DNA from: Lihuaxuella thermophila
GTDB lineage: Bacteria > Bacillota > Bacilli > Thermoactinomycetales > Thermoactinomycetaceae
Reading direction: 5' to 3'
Length of the DNA: 64,000 bases
NCBI RefSeq assembly: GCF_900110165.1
Contig: NZ_FOCQ01000010.1
Span: 62,001 to 126,000, forward strand
Position numbers and translations under genes: made by a program. Below, one piece after another: positions 1-8,730 of the stretch. Position 1 is the stretch's first letter. Each line of letters starts with the position of its first letter. The notes under the pieces were generated by a model. That model did no database searches and was not told the origin of the DNA. It worked only from the letters and a program-made list of their open reading frames with translations.

Positions 1-271
1 GAAGAATCGCCACACCGAACAGAGCCAGCAGTAATGTTGAGAAACTATACGCACTCGTGCCGGAAAAACCGTGATCCACCAGTTCCGCGATGATCAGTGG
101 AGTCATCGGTGAGAGGCATGCTTGCGCCAGTACGAGAAGTGACAGGCCGGCGACGATCCCCCACCGTCCTCCCGACAAATGGACTACTCTTTTCCATATA
201 TACAAGGAGGAGGGTTCGGCAATATTCGGTTTATGGCCAATGTGCATGATATCAACCTCATTTTCGGTCAT
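1..271 (-). CDS. ABC exporter, N-terminal part (runs off window)
   Basis: This is the first ~90 codons of a leftward gene cut by the window edge. The start overlaps the stop of the MauE-like gene (ATGA), so translation is probably coupled. The product begins with about 25 polar residues and then SLYIWKRVV followed by a hydrophobic segment (IVAGLSLLVLAQACLSPMTP) and a second one further on. That pattern matches the transmembrane domain of type I ABC exporters. Its place at the end of a lasso-peptide-type gene set suggests export of the mature peptide (the D or C39-type exporter role). No ATPase motif is inside the window, so the assignment rests on the N-terminus and the context. Confidence 0.6.
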   Translation of the reverse strand, partial: MTENEVDIMHIGHKPNIAEPSSLYIWKRVVHLSGGRWGIVAGLSLLVLAQACLSPMTPLIIAELVDHGFSGTSAYSFSTLLLALFGVAIL

Positions 272-672
272 ATTCCGATGAACAATACGATTAAAGCTCC
301 CAGATAAACGCCGTTCCATGCAACTTTTCGCCAGGTTACTTTCTCAGGTGCATGCATGCCAAAACATCCGCATCCAAATGGTAGAATTTGATTCATATGG
401 GCCAACATCAGCACAATAAAATTGACTTGTAATACGGCCCCTGCAATGATTCCTTCAAATCTGAGAATATTGAGGCAAATGGTAACTCCAACCATAAATT
501 CAAGAGGGCCGATCAAGACAGCCAGCCACTGCGCGATTCTCCCTTTGGGGATAAGGGAATACCCTTCCATCACGCGATAAAAAGAATAGGGATTTTTAAT
601 TTTGCCCAGACTGCTTTTCATGTAGAGAAAGCCCACTACGACACAGAGGAGTTGATAGATGATATGTTCCAT
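268..672 (-). CDS. MauE/DoxX-like membrane protein
   Basis: This is a small membrane protein of about 134 residues with four predicted hydrophobic segments. It carries the motif CGCFG near residue 105, typical of MauE-type proteins that support thiol redox chemistry and disulfide formation outside the cytoplasm. A GTG start at 681 would overlap the previous stop (GTGA). The ATG at 672 is better placed behind AGGTGACGGAG, so it is preferred. It lies directly downstream of a membrane-anchored thioredoxin-fold protein, the classic MauE-MauD pairing, and upstream of an exporter gene. In this RiPP cluster the pair may deliver electrons to, or oxidise, cysteines of the exporter or of the product. 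That role is inference. Confidence 0.7.
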   Translation of the reverse strand: MEHIIYQLLCVVVGFLYMKSSLGKIKNPYSFYRVMEGYSLIPKGRIAQWLAVLIGPLEFMVGVTICLNILRFEGIIAGAVLQVNFIVLMLAHMNQILPFGCGCFGMHAPEKVTWRKVAWNGVYLGALIVLFIGI

Positions 673-677
673 CTCCG

Positions 678-1127
678 TCACCTGCCGGTTTGAAGCAGTT
701 TGGATTGAATGAAATGAACGATCTTATCAAAGGGCAATCGATCCGGTTGATTCATTAACGAATCGACAACCTTCTGATCCCGATACACGAATACCGCGGG
801 CACAAATTTCACTTGCAATTCAGCAAGGTAAGGGCAAACCGGACATGTACCCGAGAGCGGGTCCGCACCCTCGGTCACATTTACAGCCATAAAGGAAATG
901 TGATGTTTTGAACAAAATTGATGCAGTTTGTTCATATATTTCATGGTTTGAACACATGTGTAGGCATCATAGAACATGACGACGCAGATGTCGTGTCTTT
1001 TTATAAACGGAACCAGCTGGCTCACCGGTGATGTAAGACGGTGAACCACATTTGCCGACCGGTTGATCCGGTAGACCGTCACTCCGAGCAACAAAACAAA
1101 CAACGAACTTACCAGTAATAATCCCAT
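678..1127 (-). CDS. membrane-anchored thioredoxin-like protein
   Basis: This 149-residue protein has one N-terminal membrane segment (about residues 2-18, MGLLLVSSLFVLLLGVTVY) and a thioredoxin-like fold. A strand resembling the thioredoxin core (CVVMFYDAYTC) is followed by a cis-proline-type region (FVPAVFVYRDQ). The usual WCxxC is reduced to a single Cys at the expected place, whereas a CPVC pair occurs later, about residue 98. The redox site may therefore have moved, or the protein may hold a non-classical thiol centre. It starts 2 nt after the cyclase stop behind GAGGTAG and overlaps the MauE-like gene, consistent with one transcript. It probably acts with the MauE-like protein on the outer face of the membrane. 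Confidence 0.65.
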   Translation of the reverse strand: MGLLLVSSLFVLLLGVTVYRINRSANVVHRLTSPVSQLVPFIKRHDICVVMFYDAYTCVQTMKYMNKLHQFCSKHHISFMAVNVTEGADPLSGTCPVCPYLAELQVKFVPAVFVYRDQKVVDSLMNQPDRLPFDKIVHFIQSKLLQTGR

Positions 1128-1128
1128 A

Positions 1129-2940
1129 TCACGCTACCTCGGACTTTACATATTTTCTTAGCCATAACTCCAATGACAGAGCAGCATAAAATTGCATTCC
1201 ATTGCTCAATTGACCATGACGGTAAAGAGTGATTTGGTTTAACAAACGTCCTTGATAGATCAACCCCATTTCTTCTAATACGGGCTTGCGCAAGATCGGG
1301 TAAAGGTGGTTCCATTCATGTTTCAGACCGTCAAACAGCAAGTGATCATGTGATGTTTTCGTCTGCCGACTCGCGATTCCATCCGGCAGGATTCCTTTCA
1401 GTGCCCGTCTCAACAAGACTTTTGTCTGTGCCTCTTTAATTTTTTGTTCCAGGGGGACGTTGTACATAAATTCAACCAGCCGTTGATCCAAAAAAGGATA
1501 TCTTGTCTCCATTCCCAAGGCTTCCGAGACATAATGCTGAACAAAGCTAAAATTGCGTGCGCGATTAATATATTCATACTGCGCTCTGCGTACAGGGTCG
1601 TAAATGGAATAACCTTCCACAAACCGTTGTTTGGCCTCATTGAAATACTTCGGCAACAAAACAGGATGCTCTTTTTCCTCAAATAATAAAGGCTTCAATC
1701 CATAGTCAATTACCGCATTCAGCATCGTTTCGTTATAGCACTTCGCCAATTGGCCGGCTTCCCTCATAAATCTGAACAGTCTCAGTTTTCTGAGATAATC
1801 GGAAATATAGTTGCGATGGAATCCGAAGATTTCATCCCCCGCGTACCCTTGTAACGCTACTTTGGCTTTTCTCTTTGCAGCCCGTTGATAGAGCTGGTAA
1901 TTGAGCGCATAGGATAATTGGGGCAAACTGGGTTCATCTGTTGATGGAGAGTACTCGGGATAATCCTTCAGCATATACAAATCATCGCTGATGACAAATT
2001 CGTTGTCGTTTATTTTATATTGATCCAATACCATTTGAATGTAATCTCGTTCATCCGACTCTTTATACCGGTCAAAAACGGCGGAGACAGGAAAGATATC
2101 CTTGTCGGGAGCGCTGCACTTCGCCACGGAAAAGATGGAAGTAGAGTCGAGGCCTCCGCTCATAATGACAGAGACAGGTCCGATACTCCTCAGACGCGAC
2201 CGGACAGCTTTGAAAAAAATGTCGCGAAAGTGCTCATCGTAATCACGGTCGTTTCTATATTCAACAGATTTTGTGTTCTCGAGCGACCAATATGATTTCA
2301 CTGTAAACTCTTTTTCACTTACCTTCACGTATGACCCTCTGGGCAAACGGTAAACTCCTTGAAACGGCGTACTGTGGTCAGTGGAATTGCCCCTTAAGTA
2401 CAAATAATCGACAAAATAATCCATATTCCAATCAGAGGTAAGAGTCGGGTGAATCGCTCGGATCTGTGAAGCGAAGACAAAGACCGACCCGTCCCATTTA
2501 TAATACAAAGGCCTCATTCCTAAAGGATCCCTGGCACAAAATAGTTCCTTCCTTTTCTCATCCCAAAGAGCAAAGGCAAAGTCACCGACAATCCTGCTTA
2601 CACAAGTTTCACCCCATTTCAAATAACTGTATAACAGGATCTCTTCATCTGAAAAAAGATCTTGTCCAGCTGTGATCCCCAGTTGTGGCAACAGCTCTTC
2701 CCGGTTGTCTATTCGACAGTCGGCCACCATACGCAGGTGATTTGTTTGAAAAACAGAGTTCATCTCGCGCTTGGCCTCAGGAACAGTCACAAGTGTCGCT
2801 TGTCCCAATCCGACGTGATCCTCATTCCAGCAACTTTGCCAATCAGGACCCCAGAACTGAAGAATTTTTAGCATCTCAGGCAATTTCAGCCTGTAATCCT
2901 TTCTTTTTTCTGTGTCATAAAAGCCACAGATCGCGCTCAT
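1129..2940 (-). CDS. lasso-peptide cyclase, asparagine-synthetase-like
   Basis: This 603-residue member of the asparagine synthase B family has an N-terminal class II glutaminase-like domain (about 1-200) and a C-terminal synthetase domain. The ATP-pyrophosphatase loop SGGLDS is at residues 261-266. The nucleophilic Cys2 of true glutaminases is replaced by Ser (MSAICGF), so ammonia production is unlikely. That is the usual state of lasso cyclases, which adenylate an Asp/Glu side chain of the precursor and close the macrolactam ring. The neighbours support this: a PqqD-like leader-binding protein and a B2 protease lie immediately upstream. The gene follows the B2 stop by 4 nt. An ordinary asparagine synthetase is less likely because of the missing Cys2 and the context. 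Confidence 0.85.
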   Translation of the reverse strand: MSAICGFYDTEKRKDYRLKLPEMLKILQFWGPDWQSCWNEDHVGLGQATLVTVPEAKREMNSVFQTNHLRMVADCRIDNREELLPQLGITAGQDLFSDEEILLYSYLKWGETCVSRIVGDFAFALWDEKRKELFCARDPLGMRPLYYKWDGSVFVFASQIRAIHPTLTSDWNMDYFVDYLYLRGNSTDHSTPFQGVYRLPRGSYVKVSEKEFTVKSYWSLENTKSVEYRNDRDYDEHFRDIFFKAVRSRLRSIGPVSVIMSGGLDSTSIFSVAKCSAPDKDIFPVSAVFDRYKESDERDYIQMVLDQYKINDNEFVISDDLYMLKDYPEYSPSTDEPSLPQLSYALNYQLYQRAAKRKAKVALQGYAGDEIFGFHRNYISDYLRKLRLFRFMREAGQLAKCYNETMLNAVIDYGLKPLLFEEKEHPVLLPKYFNEAKQRFVEGYSIYDPVRRAQYEYINRARNFSFVQHYVSEALGMETRYPFLDQRLVEFMYNVPLEQKIKEAQTKVLLRRALKGILPDGIASRQTKTSHDHLLFDGLKHEWNHLYPILRKPVLEEMGLIYQGRLLNQITLYRHGQLSNGMQFYAALSLELWLRKYVKSEVA

Positions 2941-2944
2941 CCAA

Positions 2945-3367
2945 TCACCCAGCTTTTCTGATGGATTTCGTGTGGAGTTGAACAGTTAACGTTTTGATCA
3001 GGTCAGGGGAATCATTTACGACATGGTTTCTGTACTCCAACCAGGCGTGGGACATAAAAGGTTTTTTGGAAACACCGATAACTAAATCGATCGGAATATT
3101 TTTGCTTCTGAAGAGATGAAATCCAACTACAGAGCGGTGAAGACAGCGGGCATTGCCGGTAAAGTAAAAGCATACTTTATCAATGATGAGCAAAACTTTT
3201 TGAATATAGTCAATCTCATCTTTTGACAGATCCCGTACGGGTGCCAAGCGCTTATCTTTGGCAAAGCAGTCCATATATACAGCCCGGAATCCATAGCTTT
3301 TTAATTTTCTATCAACCATCCAGACTAACCGCATCACTTTCAGATAAAGGAATAAGCGGCTTACCAT
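2945..3367 (-). CDS. lasso peptide B2 transglutaminase-like protease
   Basis: This 140-residue protein of the transglutaminase-like superfamily is typical of lasso peptide B2 proteins, which remove the leader from the precursor. A Cys-His-Asp triad can be placed: Cys75 in GNARCLHRS, His107 in SHAWLEY and Asp119 in VVNDSPD. The start overlaps the PqqD-like gene by 7 nt, the usual B1-B2 arrangement in Firmicutes, where the two proteins work as a complex. The cyclase follows 4 nt downstream. The length agrees with family members. The function is assigned from family and context; the precursor it would cleave is not visible in this window. Confidence 0.85.
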   Translation of the reverse strand: MVSRLFLYLKVMRLVWMVDRKLKSYGFRAVYMDCFAKDKRLAPVRDLSKDEIDYIQKVLLIIDKVCFYFTGNARCLHRSVVGFHLFRSKNIPIDLVIGVSKKPFMSHAWLEYRNHVVNDSPDLIKTLTVQLHTKSIRKAG

Positions 3368-3627
3368 GTCACAAGACCTTTCTCCTTAAGATCCGATAAG
3401 AATCGGTTAAGATCTTCTGTCACCACTTGCTCTTCAACGTCATATCGGGATAAGATTTCTCCTTTCACTTCATGATAGCTTTTTCCTTCTTCAAGAAGTT
3501 TCCAGATCAAAAGTCCGATCTCATCAAGACCATAATATGCATTTTTATCAATATTTAATAAGACTGCTTCTCCATCTATTTCTGTTAATATCGTTTCATC
3601 TTTTATATGTAGTTTTATGTTGTCCAA
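3361..3627 (-). CDS. PqqD-like RiPP recognition protein (lasso B1)
   Basis: This 88-residue PqqD-family protein is a RiPP recognition element that binds the leader peptide and presents it to the B2 protease and the cyclase. The typical pattern is visible: a short beta hairpin (VLLNIDKNAYYGLDEIGLLI), then W-K-L-L-E-E-G and a helical tail with two further helices. It starts at TTG, chosen because AAGGAGGT lies 9 nt upstream; the nearby ATG is out of frame. An AT-rich leader (3628-3711) separates it from the regulator gene upstream, so a promoter may sit there. The lasso precursor would normally be encoded just before this gene, but no such ORF exists there. Confidence 0.85.
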   Translation of the reverse strand: MDNIKLHIKDETILTEIDGEAVLLNIDKNAYYGLDEIGLLIWKLLEEGKSYHEVKGEILSRYDVEEQVVTEDLNRFLSDLKEKGLVTW

Positions 3628-3711
3628 TGAATCATACCTCCTTGAACGCGAGGACTAACTATAATCTAAATAAATAATAATCTTAATTAATTTATTTGTC
3701 CTTTAAATCTT

Positions 3712-4362
3712 TTAAGAATCAATCTTATTTTTTTTAAATATATTCAGGATATAACCCTTCCCGCGCTTTACCAGCAAAATGTTGGGTTTTTTAGGATTTA
3801 CTTCGATTTTTTCTCTTAATCTTTTGATGTACACATATAAAGAATTGGGGCCTACCAAATTCAGATGCGTGATAATTTCTTTACTTGTAACGAATCGCTC
3901 CTGATTCTTGCATAAATACGTTAGGATTTTATACTCTTGTGCCGTAAGTTGGAAAGATTCCTCTTCGTTCATCAGACAAAACCCCTCCAAATCGAAGACC
4001 AATCCGGGTCTCAACTGAACTTTCGTCATGTCTTCATCCAATAACTTCTTGGAAAACCGGGGAATGGCGTCTGTTAGTACATTGGTGATATTTTGGTATA
4101 TTTTTGTGACTGAATGTTTCCCCAGTGAAAATAAAAAAACGGGTACAGACGTTTTTTGATACAAGCTTTTCCAGATGTTGAATTCCTTTTCTGTCAGATT
4201 CTCCATTTCAATCAGTATGGCCACGCAATTCTTTATGTCATTAATCACCTTATTTAACTGTTCCAGCTTGGTTACCGTGATCAGCCTATAATCACTTTTC
4301 ATCAAGATCGTTTCGATGTATTTAATCACGCCAATATGTTGTGAATACATAATAATGTTCAT
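3712..4362 (-). CDS. OmpR-type regulator with degenerate receiver
   Basis: This 216-residue protein consists of a receiver-like domain (about 1-115) and a C-terminal winged-helix DNA-binding domain of the OmpR/PhoB type (about 125-210, with LTAQEYKILTYLC and YIKRLREKIE). The expected phospho-accepting Asp is Glu52 (AILIEMENL), and the acidic pair at the N-terminus is absent, so classical phosphorylation is not expected. Glu could instead mimic the active state. It sits between the MacB-type transporter genes and the lasso-type biosynthesis genes on the same strand, and no cognate kinase adjoins it. It is the likely cluster-specific activator, which is inference from position. Confidence 0.7.
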   Translation of the reverse strand: MNIIMYSQHIGVIKYIETILMKSDYRLITVTKLEQLNKVINDIKNCVAILIEMENLTEKEFNIWKSLYQKTSVPVFLFSLGKHSVTKIYQNITNVLTDAIPRFSKKLLDEDMTKVQLRPGLVFDLEGFCLMNEEESFQLTAQEYKILTYLCKNQERFVTSKEIITHLNLVGPNSLYVYIKRLREKIEVNPKKPNILLVKRGKGYILNIFKKNKIDS

Positions 4363-4515
4363 TTTTTCCCATCCCCATGCAGGAAATTGCTTTTCATGTC
4401 AGACCTGACAAAGAAAGAGCGAGTGGGGCAGGCGTTACATCTACCTGCCTCCTCACTTACCCGTGAAAATCGCGGACCCGATGAATCGGCACAATGAAGC
4501 TAGTTCCTCCTTCGC

Positions 4516-7104
4516 CTACTCTTGTTGCAATATTTTGGTTAACTCCTGTCGGGCCAGCCAGTACCCGGGGGAAAGCGTGGCCAGTATGCCGAGAATCGGA
4601 CTGCCGAATATCCCGATGAGAACCCAGACCGTTGGAAATTGGTAAAATTGAGCATCCAATGCATGGAGCAGTTGATATCCCAATAAAACACCGACAAACA
4701 AGCCCAGCATTCCACCCGCAAAGCTGATCATTGCCCCTTCCAGCAGGGCTAATCGTACAATCTTTTTCGGAACGACCCCAATCGCTCTCAATACTCCAAA
4801 TTCGCGTATGCGTTCACGCAAACTGCTTGCCATACTGTTAAACAATCCCAACAGGGCGATGATGACGATCACGCATGTGGAGGCGATCAAAATAAACCAT
4901 CGCTGTTGCATTTGCTGATAAAGAGTCCGGATCTCTTCCTCCCGGTCATAGAGTACAAGGTCGCCGAACCCGTTATCCAAAATGGATTGAATTTGTTCGC
5001 GAATCGCCGTTTCCCTGGCTTTGTCGGCAATATTGAAGTAGATGATTTTGGTTTCATACGTGCCAAACTGTCTCCTTAACAGCTCCGCATCTGTAAATAT
5101 CTGTGTTTCATCGATTCGGTTTAAACCGCTTGCTTTAATCATCCCCACAACTTTCAGCGACAAGGTGGGATACTCTTTCTTCCCTTTGACAAACACGTCA
5201 TCAAATTTGGCTAATTGTATCGTGTCCCCTAATTTGTAACCCCAGTTCTTCGCAGTCTGTTCACCAATCACGACACCGTTTTTTTTCAACGCTTCTTGAT
5301 CGATCGTTCCTTTCACCACTGTAATCGGAATGAGACGATCCAACTCGGTTAAGTCGGTGGCGCTGATTCCAAAATGAATCTGTTTTTTTCCATTCACCGT
5401 GAAGAATTGCGCATTGAAGTCAGATTTCTTTAAATTTAAGGTCAGCAAGTGCTCAACTTTGTGTACGGGTACGGATTGGACTCCCTTGATCCTGGAGATC
5501 TGCTGGCTTAAGAACGGACTGAATCCGCTGCCGCGCTCAGACGACTTGATCATATACCTGACCGGATACTCCTGTTGAATATCTGAAAGACCTTGTTGAA
5601 AGATCGATTGAAGGATCATTGTTCCCATGCACCCCACAGAAAGAGCCAACATCAGGACTCCGGCGATCTGAATGCTTTTTCTCATCTGTCGCAGAGCATT
5701 GCGCGAAGCCAGCATTCCCTCGCTGCCAAACAGTGTTGTGAGCAACCACTGCTGCATTCTCATCGCCATCGTCAGGGTCCAGGGAAGTCCAAAAAGAATG
5801 CAGAGAGCAAATCCGATGGCGCTGAGCAAAGAGACCCATTCACCCCAATTCATCAGGGTATTGGCGACAAATACAGCGACAAAGAGGAGGGAGAGGACAA
5901 ATGCCATGCTGCCCTGAAGGTTATTTACCTTTGTGAAGACAGTATCCGCCATATTGCGCTGGTAAGCTGCCATGGGCGACAGCCGTTTGGCCATATAACC
6001 GGGAATGGCTCCTGACAGGGCGATGATGGCGACCATGGCCAAACAGCTAACGGAGACTTGTGCCCACGGAATTTCAATACCCTGCATTGGAATCTTCATC
6101 AACATTTCAATGAGATTTTTCGACAGGTAGGATAATCCCACGCCCAATACCGTACCGCATATGACGGAAAAGATGCCGATGAAAAGCGATTCAAACATGA
6201 TCAACTGCATGATCTGATTGGTCTTGGCTCCCAGCAGCCGCAATGTGGCCAGGTCTCTTTGTTTTTCCCGCACGGAGATTTGCAGTGTGCCGATCACGAT
6301 GAGAACACTCGCAAAAACGGAAATGACGATCAGTCCCGTCACAATCGGTTTGATGCCGGAAATATTTTCCCGCTCTTTATCCATGTAGTTGCGGCTGTCA
6401 ATCCGCATTCGGGGATACATTTGTTTTATTTTTTGGGCTGCTTTTTCTTTCAGCTCGTAGCTATGAAGCTTAAGATAAACGGTACTCGCTTGATCGGGCT
6501 GCTTCAGCTTTTTTGACAGCCAGTGCCGGTCGAAGACCATGAGATTCGTAACTTTCTCATGCTTTGCGAAGATGGCTGAAACTTTCACCTTCTGTTTTCC
6601 ATACGGAGGAAACGGCAATAAAATTTCTGAACCAACCCGCAACTTCTCTTTTTTGCTGAAGTCATAAGATACAGCTACTTCATTTGCTTCGGGAAATGAT
6701 CCCTCGGCAATTTCAATCGCTCCTGCCATGCTGAGCGCATTGAACTCTGTTCCCACATATAAGGGGAGGTTGAGTATATCCTTATACACCTCTTCTTTGG
6801 GAATGTTTTCTCCGGTATATGGATACCAGACGGCTGCCCCTTTTTTCACTTCCGGCAGCGACAATAGGCCCGATAGCTGGCTTTTCGTCACCATACCTTC
6901 TCCGGACAGGTATCCGACCGACATATCCCGTTCGCCATATTTGCTGATGATCGTCTGTTCCACAGATAATTCGATCGACTTGGTCATGATGAGTGACACC
7001 GTCAACAGCATAACCCCGAGGGATACACCTGCGATGGAGAACAAGGCTCTGGCTTTTCTCTTTAAAAAGAATCGCCAAGCCAGGTCTCCCAGTTTACGCA
7101 CCAT
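4516..7104 (-). CDS. FtsX/MacB-type ABC transporter permease
   Basis: This 862-residue permease has an FtsX-domain duplication. An N-terminal membrane segment (about 18-40) is followed by a large extracytoplasmic MacB-like domain and a first FtsX block of three helices (about 250-370). A second membrane-anchored extracytoplasmic domain and a second FtsX block at the C-terminus (about 740-850) come next. This layout is typical of peptide- or lipoprotein-related ABC systems in Firmicutes. The gene overlaps the end of the ATPase gene by 11 nt and is certainly co-expressed with it. The divergent two-component system suggests that the transporter answers an envelope stress or peptide signal. Its position before the lasso-type genes allows a role in immunity, which is inference. 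Confidence 0.85.
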   Translation of the reverse strand: MVRKLGDLAWRFFLKRKARALFSIAGVSLGVMLLTVSLIMTKSIELSVEQTIISKYGERDMSVGYLSGEGMVTKSQLSGLLSLPEVKKGAAVWYPYTGENIPKEEVYKDILNLPLYVGTEFNALSMAGAIEIAEGSFPEANEVAVSYDFSKKEKLRVGSEILLPFPPYGKQKVKVSAIFAKHEKVTNLMVFDRHWLSKKLKQPDQASTVYLKLHSYELKEKAAQKIKQMYPRMRIDSRNYMDKERENISGIKPIVTGLIVISVFASVLIVIGTLQISVREKQRDLATLRLLGAKTNQIMQLIMFESLFIGIFSVICGTVLGVGLSYLSKNLIEMLMKIPMQGIEIPWAQVSVSCLAMVAIIALSGAIPGYMAKRLSPMAAYQRNMADTVFTKVNNLQGSMAFVLSLLFVAVFVANTLMNWGEWVSLLSAIGFALCILFGLPWTLTMAMRMQQWLLTTLFGSEGMLASRNALRQMRKSIQIAGVLMLALSVGCMGTMILQSIFQQGLSDIQQEYPVRYMIKSSERGSGFSPFLSQQISRIKGVQSVPVHKVEHLLTLNLKKSDFNAQFFTVNGKKQIHFGISATDLTELDRLIPITVVKGTIDQEALKKNGVVIGEQTAKNWGYKLGDTIQLAKFDDVFVKGKKEYPTLSLKVVGMIKASGLNRIDETQIFTDAELLRRQFGTYETKIIYFNIADKARETAIREQIQSILDNGFGDLVLYDREEEIRTLYQQMQQRWFILIASTCVIVIIALLGLFNSMASSLRERIREFGVLRAIGVVPKKIVRLALLEGAMISFAGGMLGLFVGVLLGYQLLHALDAQFYQFPTVWVLIGIFGSPILGILATLSPGYWLARQELTKILQQE

Positions 7105-7852
7105 AGGTCATCACCTCGATTCTGCTTGTGATTTCACGAATCCGCCGGCTCCGGGGCACGTCCGGATCCAGAAACAGCTCATCAAAGAGCTCTCCGTCTT
7201 TCATAAACAGTACCCGTTCGGAATACGAAGCCACTTCCGCATCATGGGTAACGGTCACGATTGTCTGTTTCATCCGGGACTGACAATCTTTGAGCAGCAT
7301 CATTACATCCCTGCTGTTTTTGGAATCCAGGCTCCCTGTCGGTTCATCCGCCAAAATCAACGCCGGCTGGGTTACCAGGGCTCTTGCGATGGCGACCCGT
7401 TGCTGCTGTCCGCCGGACAATTCCGCCGGATAGGCAGTGAGCTTATCGGCAAGACCGACGAGTTTCAATAATTCCTTCGCTTTAGCTTCTGATTCTCTGG
7501 TCTTTTTATCTGAAATCATCAGCGGCAACGTAACATTTTCCAATACGTTCAACACGGGAATAAGGTTAAAGAACTGAAAGATGAAGCCGATCTTTTGCCG
7601 GCGCATGAGCGTCCGTTCCGCATCATTTAATTGACTGATCTTCATGCCATCTAACATGACACTGCCGGATGTTGGATTGTCCAGACCTGACACCAGATTG
7701 AGCAACGTCGATTTCCCTGAACCGCTCTGGCCCATCACGGATACAAACTCACCCGTGCGTACTTTCAAATCCACTCCCTTCAAGGCATGATAATCGTTTC
7801 TTCCCATTTTGTACGTCTTTACCAGCTTGCTTGTTTCTAAAATATATCTCAT
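7094..7852 (-). CDS. ABC transporter ATP-binding protein (MacB/LolD type)
   Basis: This is an ATPase of about 252 residues for the FtsX-type permease encoded downstream. Walker A ([12 protein letters not shown]), the Q-loop (FIFQFFNL), the signature [15 protein letters not shown] and Walker B ([13 protein letters not shown]) are all intact and typical of the MacB/LolD/FtsE branch. The start at 7852 (MRYILETSK) is chosen because AAAGGAGGT precedes it by about 8 nt; the reading frame is open upstream to 7909 but without a ribosome site. The last 11 nt overlap the permease gene. The promoter must lie in the interval shared with the divergent response regulator, where direct repeats occur. Confidence 0.9.
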   Translation of the reverse strand: MRYILETSKLVKTYKMGRNDYHALKGVDLKVRTGEFVSVMGQSGSGKSTLLNLVSGLDNPTSGSVMLDGMKISQLNDAERTLMRRQKIGFIFQFFNLIPVLNVLENVTLPLMISDKKTRESEAKAKELLKLVGLADKLTAYPAELSGGQQQRVAIARALVTQPALILADEPTGSLDSKNSRDVMMLLKDCQSRMKQTIVTVTHDAEVASYSERVLFMKDGELFDELFLDPDVPRSRRIREITSRIEVMTYGA

Positions 7853-7913
7853 GGTTATAAACCTCCTTTGCCGTGTCTTATCCATTCTACCGGCAGGGTG
7901 TCTATACAAAATT

Positions 7914-7952
7914 TCAAAAGTATCAACAAAACATCAAAAGTGGATCAAAAGT
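7914..7952. promoter_or_regulatory. direct repeats TCAAAAGT, likely regulator binding site
   Basis: Between the divergent ATPase and response-regulator genes the octamer TCAAAAGT occurs at 7914-7921, 7934-7941 and 7945-7952. A related TCAACAAA lies at 7923-7930, giving steps of 9, 11 and 11 bp. Tandem half-sites one helical turn apart are the normal target of OmpR-type response regulators. The likely binder is the regulator encoded at 8015, controlling both its own operon and the transporter. Binding is inference. Confidence 0.5.
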
Positions 7953-8014
7953 TGGTGATTGCTTTTTTTTTGACTTATAGTAATGTTAGAGGAGATTTAA
8001 GGAGTGGATTTCGA

Positions 8015-8710
8015 TTGACGACCAAAGACACGATCCTGATCGTTGACGATGAGCTGGCAATAGGAGAATTGCTGAGAGATTTTCTTGAAGCGGAAAATTA
8101 CCAGGTCTTTTTGGCCGCTGACAGCGAAGAGTGTTTTCGCCTGTTGGAACAACACCGGATTGACTGCATTCTCCTGGACATCATGCTGCCCGGACAGACA
8201 GGATTTGATATATGCAAGAGGATCAGGCAGACGAATAACGTACCGATCTTGTTTTTGAGCGCTCTCGATCAGGATCTGCATATTATTCGCGGATTGGGGA
8301 TCGGGGGCGATGATTATATAACCAAAAACTCTTCGCCGGGAGAGATTGTCGCGCGGGTAAAGGCGGTCTTGCGCAGAAGCAAACAACATATGCCTGCGCC
8401 CGTAAAAGATTCCCATTTAGATTTCGGTTCGCTGAAAATCGATGTGCTGTCGCATGAAGTATGGTTGAATAACGAAAAGATCACGTTTACGGCCAAAGAG
8501 TTCGAACTATTAAGATTCCTGGCGGAACATGCCAACCAGGTGTTTACTCACGAACAGCTGTATGAATCCATTTGGGGAGATTATCTGGAGGACAGCCATC
8601 TCGTTCGCGTATACATTTCCCGCATTCGCGAAAAGATTGAAGAGGATCCTTCCAAGCCTGAATGGATTCAAACCGTTTGGGGAGTTGGTTACAAATTTTC
8701 AGGAAAATAA
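8015..8710 (+). CDS. OmpR-family response regulator
   Basis: This 231-residue response regulator has an acidic pair at Asp11-Asp12, the phosphorylated Asp55 (DCILLDIMLPG) and the conserved Lys104, followed by an OmpR-type winged helix (about 130-228). After the Lys the usual Pro is Asn (TKNSS), a mild deviation. The start is TTG at 8015, behind GGAG; the open frame extends further upstream but the receiver domain begins here. The kinase gene follows at once. The divergent ABC transporter and the repeats between them suggest that this pair controls the transporter, as in many Firmicutes peptide-sensing modules. Confidence 0.85.
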   Translation: MTTKDTILIVDDELAIGELLRDFLEAENYQVFLAADSEECFRLLEQHRIDCILLDIMLPGQTGFDICKRIRQTNNVPILFLSALDQDLHIIRGLGIGGDDYITKNSSPGEIVARVKAVLRRSKQHMPAPVKDSHLDFGSLKIDVLSHEVWLNNEKITFTAKEFELLRFLAEHANQVFTHEQLYESIWGDYLEDSHLVRVYISRIREKIEEDPSKPEWIQTVWGVGYKFSGK

Positions 8711-8730
8711 ACCGTTCCGATGATCAGAAA

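Noticed and set aside
4363-4515. Very short frames between the permease and regulator genes considered as a lasso precursor (for example GTG/TTG frames of 11-13 codons)
   Set aside because: They are too short and lack a leader-core pattern with an acidic residue at core position 7-9.
4463-4645. 60-residue rightward ORF opposite the permease 3' end
   Set aside because: Mostly antisense to the FtsX-type permease gene and without a suitable ribosome site.
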